A stretch of 51,805 nt of DNA from Bacteroidales bacterium (GTDB lineage: Bacteria; Bacteroidota; Bacteroidia; Bacteroidales; Muribaculaceae): positions 1 to 51,805 of the forward strand of contig JAAVFG010000014.1 of assembly GCA_014800895.1 (NCBI GenBank), in the 5' to 3' direction. The notes under the pieces are model-generated. The model made no database searches, was not told the DNA's origin, and saw nothing but the letters and a program-made list of their open reading frames with translations. The first letter of the stretch is position 1, and each line of letters begins with the position of its first letter. Made by a program: the position numbers and the translations under genes. Below are positions 7,104 to 14,634 of the stretch, piece by piece.

Positions 7104-7305
7104 TTATCGCGCTGTTTATACGGTCTGCCCACTTAGCCTTTACAATCTCGGCTTCACGACGCATCTCAGAGAAATAAGCGGCAGTAGCCTGTTCCTGACG
7201 TTTCTTTGCGTCATGAGCCACCTCTTTCATAATCTGAGAGAGCATCTCATCACTTGGTTCTTGACCGGAAGTGAAACGGTAAGAGTTCATTTCCTGTTCT
7301 GACAT
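7096..7305 (-). CDS. Small antitoxin partner of the zeta-type toxin
   Basis: About 69 residues, mostly charged helix (KEVAHDAKKRQEQATAAYF and EAEIVKAKWADRINSAI), with no recognised domain. It immediately precedes the zeta-type gene and overlaps it by 8 bases, which is the normal position for the antitoxin. Two in-frame ATGs exist at 7311 and 7305; AAGGGAA lies about 6 bases before the second and directly abuts the first, so 7305 is preferred. Antitoxin function is inferred from position. The operon probably reads from the leftward promoter inside dyad element copy B (TAACTTTG at 7432-7439). Confidence 0.65.
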   Translation of the reverse strand: MSEQEMNSYRFTSGQEPSDEMLSQIMKEVAHDAKKRQEQATAAYFSEMRREAEIVKAKWADRINSAING

Positions 7306-7418
7306 AATCATTTCCCTTAATTAGACTACAAATATACTAAATTTTTGGAGAAGCAAAGGAATTATACACCTTTAAAGTTACATTTCTTACCTTGTGGACG
7401 ATTGGATCTCGTCAGGCA

Positions 7419-7665
7419 CCGTTTTTCCGTGCAAAGTTACTGCGCCCGGGAGGAACGTCAAGTACCGCTTCGCTTTCCGTCTCCGACTCCACACTTGCCT
7501 TATCCTCCCATTGGGCGCAGTTCTTGACTTGCACGAAAAACGGCTATCCCTGCCGAAGAAGCTCAATCAAGCTTCACAAAAGGGAAATGAATTGAACGTT
7601 TAAGTGAGCGCAGAAACAAACTCGTTTGGTTATGCCGAGCGGTAGTGAAATGCGCGAAGCGAATA
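7419..7665. promoter_or_regulatory. Dyad element copy B (between antitoxin and pcfK-like gene)
   Basis: Second copy of the dyad element. Arms: 7419-7434 with 7529-7543 (CCGTTTTTC / GAAAAACGG plus GTGCAA / TTGCAC), CTGCGCCC 7440-7447 with GGGCGCAG 7513-7520, GGGAGGA 7448-7454 with TCCTCCC 7503-7509, CAAGT 7459-7463 with ACTTG 7493-7497. The central arm present in copies A and C is missing. A stem GAAGCT-CAATCA-AGCTTC sits at 7558-7575 followed by AAAAGGGAAATG. Leftward CTTG-N19-TAACTTTG (7432-7439) faces the antitoxin-toxin genes; the right side leads into the pcfK-like gene. Confidence 0.72.
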
Positions 7666-7693
7666 GAACATTTATTTTTAAGGACAAGGAACT

Positions 7694-8185
7694 ATGAAAG
7701 AGATTAAGGGAGCAACTCCTACAACACCCACCGCGACTAAGCAGGAGGGGAAGAAGTTACCGAAAGGAACTGAACGTTTTGGCGCAGTCATCAAGGCTTA
7801 TCTTGATAAGAGAGCCGGAGATGATGAACTTTTCAAGGCTAAATATGAAGCAGTAAACCGACCGATTAAGGATATTGTGGCTTATGTCATATCGGAGGTT
7901 CAGAGGTCGGGAGTGTGTGGCTGGACTGATGATGAAGTATTCTCGCTTGCCGTCCATGCAGCCGAGGAAGCCGAGTTGAAGATTCCCGATATGAAACATT
8001 GTCAGGTAGTAGTTAATCACCACATTGAACTGACAGAGAAGGAGAAAGCGGAGCAGAGAGCATTGGCGTTGAAACGATTTCAGGAGGAAGAGTTGGCTAA
8101 GGTCAGAGCGCGTAATGCCAAACCCAAGGTAGTCAAACCGCAAACACAATCAACCACCATTCCTTCACTTTTTGATGATTTCTGA
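7694..8185 (+). CDS. PcfK-like protein
   Basis: 163 residues. The core FGAVIKAYLDKRAGDDELF (about 30-48), then YVISEVQRSG and DDEVFSLAVHAAEEAEL, followed by a Lys/Glu-rich helix and a C-terminal IPSLFDDF tail, is the pattern of the PcfK-like family, found on conjugative plasmids and elements of Bacteroidota and named after a gene of the enterococcal pCF10 transfer region. Function is not established. The short C-terminal LFDDF tail resembles motifs that bind sliding clamp or other partners (speculative). It is 2 bases upstream of the PcfJ-like gene, so the two are coexpressed. The ATG is preceded by AAGGACAAGGAACT, a reasonable ribosome site. Confidence 0.82.
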   Translation: MKEIKGATPTTPTATKQEGKKLPKGTERFGAVIKAYLDKRAGDDELFKAKYEAVNRPIKDIVAYVISEVQRSGVCGWTDDEVFSLAVHAAEEAELKIPDMKHCQVVVNHHIELTEKEKAEQRALALKRFQEEELAKVRARNAKPKVVKPQTQSTTIPSLFDDF

Positions 8186-8187
8186 TT

Positions 8188-9462
8188 ATGAAGCCACGCA
8201 CCCAATTTGAAAAGTTGGTCAAGATTTCTAATGAGAAACTTGCCGACATCACACCCAAAGCCTATGATTGGGCGGTTAGGACACAGATAGACCACATCGC
8301 TTTCCGCACATCCGGCTACAAATGCACCTGCGGAGATTGCACACACCGATTCAACTATGAGGGTAAAGCAAAGAGTATCAAATGCCCCCATTGTGGGAGA
8401 ATGGTCAAAATCCTTGATACAAATAAGCGTATTCTCTTACCTGCGGTCTATTTTAACACAACCGAGGTATTGGATAACATACAAGTGTTAAGGACATTCC
8501 GACTTAACGCCACATACAGAAAAGGGTCAGAGAGTAGTTATGAGGTCATAGAAGTATGCCGTCTGTGGCTCAATTCCAAAGGTCAAACCGCAGTCACTTC
8601 CCGAAAGAGGACACTGGGTTATTATCTTGACAATTTCAACTGGAGTTCGGAGATTGAACTTAAAAGCCTGTCGGAGGTTTATTTCGCAATTTCCGATTGC
8701 AATACATATCCTTACTTTTCGGCAATACCGGAACTGAGAAGAAACGGACTGAAAAAGTCAATATCTTATTGTAATCCATTTCTTCTTATGAAATATCTTC
8801 TGACCGATTCAAGGATTGAGACGCTTATGAAGGGTGGTCATACAAAGGCGGTGAGATACTTCATTAACAATCATTATCGTCTCAGATATTGTTGGGATTC
8901 TCTCAAAGTGGCTTACCGCAGAGGATATGAGCCGACTGACTATTCCTTATGGTGCAACACCATTTCCATTCTTGACAGATTGGGTAGGGACATCCGGAAC
9001 GCAAAGTATATTTGCCCCGATAATTTGAAGGAAGCACACGACCAATGGGGTAGAAAGTATCAGCAGGTAGAACGTATCCGCATAGACCGTGAGCAGATGA
9101 TTAAGGCTAAGAAGGATGAGGATAAGTTCATCAAGGAGAAAAGCCGATTCTTCAATATCGTTATCAAGGATTCGGATATTACCATTTCGGTACTTAACTC
9201 AATAGAAGAATATCGAGCCGAAGGGGATGCAATGCACCATTGCGTATTCTCCGCATCCTACTATAATATATCCGATTCAGTCATTCTGTCGGCACGGGAT
9301 AAAGACGGCAGAAGGATTGAGACCATTGAGTTCTCACTTACGCAGGGAAAGGTAGTACAGAGCCGGGGAGTCTGCAATAAGAACACAGAGTTCCATGACC
9401 GGATTGTAAGTCTTGTAAATGATAACGCATCACTCTTTAAGAAAGCAAAAGAGAGTGCGTAG
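8188..9462 (+). CDS. PcfJ-like protein with zinc ribbon
   Basis: 424 residues, the usual partner of PcfK-like proteins. A zinc ribbon is visible near the N-terminus (CTCGDC at 46-51 and CPHCG at 66-70). The C-terminal third has the conserved PcfJ block EGDAMHHCVFSASYYN near 348-363, then SARDKDGRRIETIEFSL and a GVCNKNTEFH motif. The role is unknown; the family occurs with transfer and replication genes of conjugative elements and with some phages. It starts 2 bases after the PcfK-like stop and ends before a strong hairpin terminator at 9488, so pcfK-pcfJ is a two-gene operon behind dyad copy B. Confidence 0.82.
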   Translation: MKPRTQFEKLVKISNEKLADITPKAYDWAVRTQIDHIAFRTSGYKCTCGDCTHRFNYEGKAKSIKCPHCGRMVKILDTNKRILLPAVYFNTTEVLDNIQVLRTFRLNATYRKGSESSYEVIEVCRLWLNSKGQTAVTSRKRTLGYYLDNFNWSSEIELKSLSEVYFAISDCNTYPYFSAIPELRRNGLKKSISYCNPFLLMKYLLTDSRIETLMKGGHTKAVRYFINNHYRLRYCWDSLKVAYRRGYEPTDYSLWCNTISILDRLGRDIRNAKYICPDNLKEAHDQWGRKYQQVERIRIDREQMIKAKKDEDKFIKEKSRFFNIVIKDSDITISVLNSIEEYRAEGDAMHHCVFSASYYNISDSVILSARDKDGRRIETIEFSLTQGKVVQSRGVCNKNTEFHDRIVSLVNDNASLFKKAKESA

Positions 9463-9487
9463 ATAGTTCCTATAATGTTCTGTAAGT

Positions 9488-9525
9488 CCTGTCTGCATCG
9501 GGAGGTGCGGACAGGTATTTTTCTT
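9488..9525 (+). terminator. Rho-independent terminator after the PcfJ-like gene
   Basis: CCTGTCTGCA / TGCGGACAGG form a 10-pair stem (one T:G) around an 8-base loop, followed by TATTTTTCTTATT. It lies 25 bases after the stop codon. Confidence 0.85.
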
Positions 9526-9542
9526 ATTCTTAAGGAAATTAA

Positions 9543-9578
9543 TTAGTAAACTAATAATCTAATTTATTAATAAACTAA
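9543..9578. repeat. TTAGTAAACTAA repeats, candidate centromere/operator of the par operon
   Basis: TTAGTAAACTAA at 9543-9554 and TTAATAAACTAA at 9567-9578, spaced 24 bases, in a very AT-rich stretch upstream of parA. An identical TTAGTAAACTAA is found directly after the parA stop at 10459-10470. Each is a near-palindrome suited to a ribbon-helix-helix dimer such as the one encoded at 10539. Binding is inferred. Confidence 0.55.
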
Positions 9579-9602
9579 TAATAAAATATCAAATATTTTT
9601 TG

Positions 9603-9670
9603 TAACTTTGCGGTAGGTTTGAATGCTTCGCACCGCGAACCGGCTTCGCCGACTCTCGCTTTCAACCTAC
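9603..9670 (+). promoter_or_regulatory. parA promoter -7 box and structured leader
   Basis: TAACTTTG at 9603-9610 fits the Bacteroidota -7 box (no clean TTTG at -33). The predicted transcript begins with a large stem: GTAGGTTTGAA (9613-9623) pairs with TTCAACCTAC (9661-9670), enclosing a small CGGCTTCGCCG stem. This leader precedes the ATG at 9709 by about 40 bases. Confidence 0.5.
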
Positions 9671-9708
9671 TCGCGATTGCTTAATTGTCAATAAATAACA
9701 TCATTCTT

Positions 9709-10458
9709 ATGTCAACAAAAATCATAACCATAGCCAATCATAAAGGCGGTGTCGGGAAAACTACTTCGACCGCTTCTATCGGTTCGGCACTCGCTATACG
9801 TGGAAAGAAAGTCCTGCTGATCGACCTTGACGCACAGCAGAATCTTTCCTTTACTCTAACTCAGAATGAAGACCCGGAGCGGAGCGTTTATGACGCTCTT
9901 GTGAAGGATGAGCCGTTGCCGATTGTCAAGGTAAGAGAGAATCTTGACCTTGTTCCGGCTTCTCTTGAACTTGCGAGAGCGGAGATTGATATGGCAACGA
10001 AGATTGCACGTGAGGGAATACTGAAATCTCTACTGGAGGAACATCAAGCCAATTACGATTATATCCTGATTGATTGTCCGCCCTCTTTGGGAATTGTTAC
10101 CACAAATGCGCTTGTGGCGTCCGATGAGTTGTTCATTCCACTTACTGCAGAGGCTCTCCCTCTGAAGGGTCTGACTATGCTCGATGATGTGGTGAATGAG
10201 GTCAGAAAGAGAGTAAACCCGAAACTCAGACTGGGTGGGGTGTTCTTCACAAGGTTCAATAACCGAAAACTCAATAAGGAGGTGGTCTCGATGATAGAGA
10301 GTCGCTATGCCGAAAAGGTTTTCAAGACTAAGATTCGCGAGAATATCGCTTTGGCTGAAATGCCGTTATCAGGGCAATCCATTTTTGAATATGATCCAAA
10401 GAGCAACGGAGCAGCCGACTATATGGCTCTTGCTGACGAGATACTTACGAGAAATTAA
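9709..10458 (+). CDS. parA: ParA-type partition ATPase
   Basis: About 249 residues from the ATG at 9709 (an in-frame TTG at 9685 is less likely). It is a small ParA/MinD-superfamily ATPase without an N-terminal HTH, as in type Ib partition systems: deviant Walker A KGGVGKTT at residues 12-19 with the signature Lys, Walker A' region LLIDLDAQQN (about 36-45), and Walker B ILIDCPPS (about 119-126). It uses ATP-dependent nucleoid binding to separate plasmid copies together with a centromere-binding partner, here probably the RHH protein at 10539. TTAGTAAACTAA sites flank the gene on both sides. A partition ATPase indicates that the element has, or had, an extrachromosomal state. Confidence 0.92.
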   Translation: MSTKIITIANHKGGVGKTTSTASIGSALAIRGKKVLLIDLDAQQNLSFTLTQNEDPERSVYDALVKDEPLPIVKVRENLDLVPASLELARAEIDMATKIAREGILKSLLEEHQANYDYILIDCPPSLGIVTTNALVASDELFIPLTAEALPLKGLTMLDDVVNEVRKRVNPKLRLGGVFFTRFNNRKLNKEVVSMIESRYAEKVFKTKIRENIALAEMPLSGQSIFEYDPKSNGAADYMALADEILTRN

Positions 10459-10470
10459 TTAGTAAACTAA
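10459..10470. promoter_or_regulatory. Third TTAGTAAACTAA site, parA-RHH intergenic
   Basis: Identical to 9543-9554 and starting at the base after the parA stop codon. Located 69 bases before the RHH gene, it could be an internal operator or part of the centromere. A further small inverted pair ACTTGA / TCAAGT follows within the same gap. Confidence 0.45.
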
Positions 10471-10538
10471 ATTATTAATCATATTTCCGACTTGATTATT
10501 ATGTAACAAATAGTCAAGTAGGCTAATCATAAAAGAAT

Positions 10539-10916
10539 ATGGCAAAGAAGAACTTGGCTTCTCTTATGAACGGCATTATGGGTGAGCCGAATCAGGAAGT
10601 TGTAAAATCCGATAATCAATTGACTGAACCTGCTGCAGAGCCGAAATCTTCGGAAGTAACTGAGGAGATGAAAGAGAATCTGGAGGCTAAACGGTACAGT
10701 AATGTTGGGAGACCGAAGAAAGGCACAGCATCTACGAAGAAAGAGGAAACTCGCGCTACTTTTATCGTTGATCCGGAATTGATTCGCAAGCTCAAATACA
10801 TCTCACTTGTTGAGAGCAGCCTTCTGAAAGATATTATTTCGGAAGCCCTAACCGGCTACATAAATGAGTGGGAAGAAGAGAATGGAAAGATTAGATTGCC
10901 GAAGAAAAAGATATGA
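10539..10916 (+). CDS. Ribbon-helix-helix centromere-binding partner of ParA
   Basis: 125 residues: a disordered, acidic N-terminal 50 residues, then a basic GRPKKG patch (57-62) and a C-terminal ribbon-helix-helix unit at about 72-112, where ETRATFIVDPELIRKLKYIS gives the beta strand and first helix and LLKDIISEALTGYINEWEEE the second. Size, domain order and place behind parA match the ParB/ParG-type partners of type Ib ParA proteins. It probably binds the TTAGTAAACTAA repeats, both as centromere and as operator (inference). Its stop overlaps the ATG of the next gene (ATGA at 10913-10916), so the 752-residue protein is translationally coupled to it. Confidence 0.78.
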   Translation: MAKKNLASLMNGIMGEPNQEVVKSDNQLTEPAAEPKSSEVTEEMKENLEAKRYSNVGRPKKGTASTKKEETRATFIVDPELIRKLKYISLVESSLLKDIISEALTGYINEWEEENGKIRLPKKKI

Positions 10917-13171
10917 CACCTGGAGAAATTCTTAAACAAAAAATTGTATATCCTAATTTACAGGATATGAAGCTTTCTGATCCTGATAAATACAGAGAGA
11001 TAACTAAAACAATAATATTAGATAAACTTTCTGAAACATTACCATATTACAATGAGTGGCAAACGAGAAATAATGAATATCCAGTATATGAAGCTTCTTT
11101 AACCGACCTTGAAGATGTTCTCTCAGGATTAGATTTCTCAATCTACGATATGGGATTAGAAGGTAAAAGAGAACTGACAGAATATTTTTATCAGGTCTGT
11201 AGTCCATATAGATTTCAGGAAATTGTAGATATTGCTAATTCCTATGATTTGGACACTTCGTTAAAAATAAAGAATCTTGTAAATAGAAGTTTTCGAAAAT
11301 TTTATTCAAATAGACAAAGGATTCTTTCTAATATTAAGAAATATGTTCCGAATATTTTGGAGAGAGGAAATCCGTCTATCCTGAATTATGTGCCTTTTCA
11401 AAATCCTAAAATAGGTATAGAGTGGCTTTCTCAGTGTAAATTTATTACACTAAGTGAAATATGCGAAGGATGGATTTTATTGCTCTGCATTGACTTAGAC
11501 TTATTTTCACCTGAAACATTTCATTATGATCTAATTGATTTTGTAGGAAGAGAAAACGCGGATCTTCTTATTGAAAAGCTTGCTATTTTCCTAGCTGGAT
11601 GTCCTTATAAGAAACATCCTTTTATCTCTATTGAGAGGCAACTCTTAAAAAGAGTCGCGAAATATAGAAAGCTACTTAATAAATTCCATATTCTCTCACT
11701 CCCTATGAGAGAATTGAAAGTAAAGACTAATAAACTTCAATATGATGTTTTTACTTATCTACTTCCATATAGACTTACGAAGGCTCAACAAATATTATTC
11801 AAGACCAAAATGGATAGTCTTGAAGAGATATCCATTGTTATTCCTAATGAATCCAACTCTTCGGAGACTTATTTCAAATTTCTTTTTAAGAATGATGAGG
11901 ATAAGATATTCAGGATTTTAACCGATATATCGGATTTGAATCCCTATTCAGAGAATAAAAATGAAACCAGAGCTCGGTCAAATTCTAACGAAAATAAAGT
12001 GCCAAAGGACCAGAAGACTCTATGCTCTGAGAATGAAAAGGAAACCAAGGATCAGCCAAATTCTAACGAAAGGACACCAAAGGATCAGAAGAATAGTCCC
12101 TATATTAGCACTATTGATAGAATTATAGCCAAAAGTGTAATGGCAAGCGAATTGAGATTTAATGAAAATATAATCACATTCACTAATGCTAATGGGATTA
12201 CTTATTCTCTTAGATCAGTTAGAATTCGTCATAATTTCAATCCTAAAATTTTAGAAAAGATTAATCACAAATTTAATTTAGTGAAAGATTGGAGTGGGAA
12301 ACGTGTAGAAAACAAAATCGAACATAAATTTCTTTTCGAACCTGCAAATGACTTATCTTTTCTTTTAGCAGAGATTGAAAGACTGACTCAAAATCACTAT
12401 ATTGAGACTGATGATACGTTCCCACAATCAGGGGAATTTGAGATTCCTTGGAGATTTGTCAAATTCTATGATGGAACTTTGACGATAATTCATCCAAATC
12501 CATCTCGAAGAGGTACATATACTCCTTATCATTTTCGCAATTCTGACATTCTAAAATCTTTTGAGGACATACGTCCCTATATTGAAAAGAGAAGTCCAAA
12601 ACTTCGTGTGCAAGCGGTGGACGGAGTTATTACTTGTCTTCTCAATTTTAAGGAATTTATGAGTGTCGTAGCTCAATACAAAGATTGGGAGAAAGAAGAA
12701 GAAATTGATTTTATAAATTCTATTCGACCTAACAAAGATATTTCAAAGGAGGTATTTGCGAGAAATCGTATAATAAAGAAATCTCCATACCTATCTTATT
12801 TGTCCTCACTTCAACATGATGACTTCACTATTAAATACCTTTTAGAAAGGGTTATCCATGAAAGTGGACAGATTGACACAGATGAATATGGATATCTATT
12901 TACAATTAAAAGTGCATATTATCAAACGGTTCTACTATATGAGAACATTTCTGATTCTTCAAGATCTAGTATTCTCTTTTATATCGATCCTAGTAAATAT
13001 GAAGAAGCTGTAGAAGTAATTCGGAAATTCTTAGCGAGTGAAATTAAGAATAAACGGCAAAAGCTATCTTATGGTCAAATAAGGTTTAATAATCCGTCTA
13101 TCCGTATGATTAAACGAATTAAACATACTGATTTTATAGATTGGAAGTATAACTTAATATACAATTTATAA
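10913..13171 (+). CDS. 752-residue unknown protein coupled to the partition genes
   Basis: No family recognised. The protein is large, Lys/Ile/Asn-rich and clearly more AT-rich than its neighbours. The first 330 residues read as a folded helical domain; residues about 350-395 are a low-complexity hinge in which the unit NSNE...PKDQK is repeated three times; the second half (about 400-752) looks like another folded domain with beta-rich patches such as FVKFYDGTLTIIHPNPSRRG. There is no signal peptide, membrane segment, P-loop or evident nuclease motif. The ATG overlaps the RHH stop (ATGA). It could be an accessory partition factor, a defence gene inserted in the operon, or a replication factor; its base composition suggests separate acquisition. 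Confidence 0.75.
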   Translation: MTPGEILKQKIVYPNLQDMKLSDPDKYREITKTIILDKLSETLPYYNEWQTRNNEYPVYEASLTDLEDVLSGLDFSIYDMGLEGKRELTEYFYQVCSPYRFQEIVDIANSYDLDTSLKIKNLVNRSFRKFYSNRQRILSNIKKYVPNILERGNPSILNYVPFQNPKIGIEWLSQCKFITLSEICEGWILLLCIDLDLFSPETFHYDLIDFVGRENADLLIEKLAIFLAGCPYKKHPFISIERQLLKRVAKYRKLLNKFHILSLPMRELKVKTNKLQYDVFTYLLPYRLTKAQQILFKTKMDSLEEISIVIPNESNSSETYFKFLFKNDEDKIFRILTDISDLNPYSENKNETRARSNSNENKVPKDQKTLCSENEKETKDQPNSNERTPKDQKNSPYISTIDRIIAKSVMASELRFNENIITFTNANGITYSLRSVRIRHNFNPKILEKINHKFNLVKDWSGKRVENKIEHKFLFEPANDLSFLLAEIERLTQNHYIETDDTFPQSGEFEIPWRFVKFYDGTLTIIHPNPSRRGTYTPYHFRNSDILKSFEDIRPYIEKRSPKLRVQAVDGVITCLLNFKEFMSVVAQYKDWEKEEEIDFINSIRPNKDISKEVFARNRIIKKSPYLSYLSSLQHDDFTIKYLLERVIHESGQIDTDEYGYLFTIKSAYYQTVLLYENISDSSRSSILFYIDPSKYEEAVEVIRKFLASEIKNKRQKLSYGQIRFNNPSIRMIKRIKHTDFIDWKYNLIYNL

Positions 13172-13212
13172 CTGGATTTTTGAATGGAATGATATTTCCA
13201 CCACTCCCTGGT

Positions 13213-13845
13213 CATAGGTTACCACTTATGACTGAGAAGTGCCGATTTTTGGAAGACTAATTGCTCTGCAGGTCGGCAGTAACGGTGATGAACCAAATAA
13301 ATGTGGCGCCACCATTTTCTGCCATTTGGAAGATGAAGTCGGTGTGATTGCTCCGTGATCCTCTCCGAGCAATCTTTCACCGAAATATTTAGAATATAAG
13401 CCGTTCCGAATATTGTCAGCGACGCCGAAAAGTCTAAGGTTCGCAAGCTTCACTTTGTCCTTTTCAGCGTCGTTGACTGTTGAAGATTTAATCTGAATCG
13501 AATACCCTGTCATAATCGACAGAATATTTGCCGGCTCTCCTCAATCATAGGTTACCACTTATGACTGAGAAGTGCCGATTTTTGGAAGACTAATTGCTCT
13601 GCAGGTCGGCAGTAATAGTGACAAACCATATAAATGTGGCGCCACCATTTTTCTGCCACTTGGAAGATGAAGCCGGTGTGATTGCTCCGTGATTCTCTCC
13701 GAGCAATCGTTCACCGATATATTTAGAATATAAGCCGTTCCGAAAATTGTCAACAACGCCGAAAAGAGCAAGGCTCTCTGAGCTTCACTTTGTCCTTTTC
13801 CGCGTCGCTGACGTATGAAAATATGGTCTGAATCGGAAAACCAGT
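13213..13845. repeat. Tandem direct repeat of about 295 bases, two copies 333 bases apart
   Basis: Copy 1 is about 13213-13510 and copy 2 about 13546-13845. They share nearly all of their sequence, from a TCATAGGTTACCACTTATGA start to a TCTGAATCG end. Each also contains long complementary segments around the GACGCCGAAAAG / CTTTTC...GCGTC positions. The copies differ by point changes and single-base indels. The coding interpretation is given in the two pseudogene entries. Confidence 0.8.
13257..13513 (-). pseudogene. Decayed small gene, copy 1 (frameshifted)
   Basis: From an ATG at 13513 the leftward frame reads MTGYSIQIKSS, then DAEKDKVKL, GLYSKYFGERLLGE and ITPTSSSKWQK. There it meets a run of four A where copy 2 has five; restoring one A gives NGGATFIWFITVTADLQSN and a TAG at 13257-13259. 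Over the aligned codons the differences from copy 2 are mostly synonymous or conservative (I/V, D/N, T/A, F/I), which points to past selection as protein. The family is not recognised. Intact length would be about 85 residues. Confidence 0.55.
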
Positions 13846-13848
13846 TCC
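13590..13848 (-). pseudogene. Decayed small gene, copy 2 (start lost, frameshifted)
   Basis: The aligned frame starts GTGFPIQ where copy 1 has MTGYSIQ, so the ATG is gone. One inserted base after DAEKDKVKL shifts the frame; beyond it the other frame reads DNFRNGLYSKYIGERLLGEN, then WQKNGGATFIWFVTITADLQSN and a TAG at 13590-13592, intact where copy 1 is broken. The two copies thus carry different lesions. Confidence 0.55.
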
Positions 13849-14051
13849 GGCTATTCTCTCAATGTTTCACATAGAGCGAATATGCCGGATTTTATTTAGC
13901 CTACTTATCGCTATGCGAAGTCGGAAATCCCACCGAAAGAAGCCGAGGTTACGTTACACTTCACTTCGGTTTCTTTCCGTGTGCTTACCTTTCTTTGGAA
14001 TACCATTTCTATCATACCCCTTTCCCTTGTGAAAATTGAGTCTCGACAGGG

Positions 14052-14290
14052 AGCTGTTTTTCTGTGCAAAGTTACTGCGGACAGGGGGAACGGCAAGTGA
14101 TCGCTACGCTTGCGGGCGAGGACTGCAACCGTGAGCCTCCCATTTTTATCGTGCCTCAAAAAATGGGTATCCCGGTTTTGTCCGCGCCTGCACACTTGCC
14201 TTATTCTCCCTTGAGTCCGCAGTTCTTGACTTGCACGAAAAACGGCTTGCCCTGCCGAAGAAGCTCAACTGAGCTTCACAAAAGGGAAAA
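14052..14290. promoter_or_regulatory. Dyad element copy C (upstream of gene 14325)
   Basis: Third copy. Arms: 14052-14069 pairs with 14231-14247; CTGCGGAC (14075-14082) with GTCCGCAG (14216-14223); GGCAAGTG with CACTTGCC at about 14193-14200. A central arm CCCATTTTT / AAAAAATGGG is present, as in copy A. A perfect stem GAAGCTC-AACT-GAGCTTC lies at 14260-14277, followed by AAAAGGGAAAAG. Leftward CTTG-N19-TAACTTTG (14067-14074) points toward the decayed repeats; the rightward side leads into 14325. The extra 3' tail of copies A and B is missing. Between 13846 and 14050 nothing clearly coding is seen. Confidence 0.72.
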
Positions 14291-14324
14291 GAATTGGATT
14301 TCACACCTATAAATACAGGACTAT

Positions 14325-14633
14325 ATGGAACAAGAAAGAATCGCTAAGGGTGATTTGGAGTTCGCCCGGCACTTTGAGGATTTCGTAAACGGCTATATGT
14401 CATCCGCTGAAAAGACAGGCAAGGCTATGGCGGAAGCACACCGATACCTCCAATCGCAGATGTTCAATGTCTGCCTCGCATACATCCGCCAACTCGCGGA
14501 GAACTATCGAAAGGGTTATTATGACCCACGCAACGAGAGGGCAGCGCGTCTGTCGGCAGTGGCTTACGAAGCACTGATTGATGCAGACGAAGTATATGAC
14601 CCCAAGTATGACATTTCAAAAGCCGTCCACTGA
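14325..14633 (+). CDS. Small helical hypothetical protein
   Basis: 102 residues, nearly all predicted helix: FARHFEDFVNGYMSSAEKTG (about 14-33), AHRYLQSQMFNVCLAYIRQL and ARLSAVAYEALIDADEVYDP. No known domain is recognised. There is no signal peptide. It is the first of three closely packed genes (next starts 1 base after the stop), directly behind dyad copy C, and so probably belongs to the same regulon as 5386 and the pcfK-like gene. Confidence 0.65.
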   Translation: MEQERIAKGDLEFARHFEDFVNGYMSSAEKTGKAMAEAHRYLQSQMFNVCLAYIRQLAENYRKGYYDPRNERAARLSAVAYEALIDADEVYDPKYDISKAVH

Positions 14634-14634
14634 T

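Noticed and set aside
7345..7603. Several overlapping rightward ORFs of 60-69 residues
   Set aside because: They run through dyad element copy B in different frames and have no ribosome site or protein-like composition.
13246..13840. The 13.2-13.8 kb repeats as a conserved structured RNA only
   Set aside because: They do contain complementary segments, but the substitution pattern between copies is protein-like and the pairing is weakened by A:C mismatches in copy 2, so decayed genes were preferred.
14064..14312. Rightward 82-residue ORF
   Set aside because: Same situation in dyad element copy C; the frame is not shared with copies A and B.
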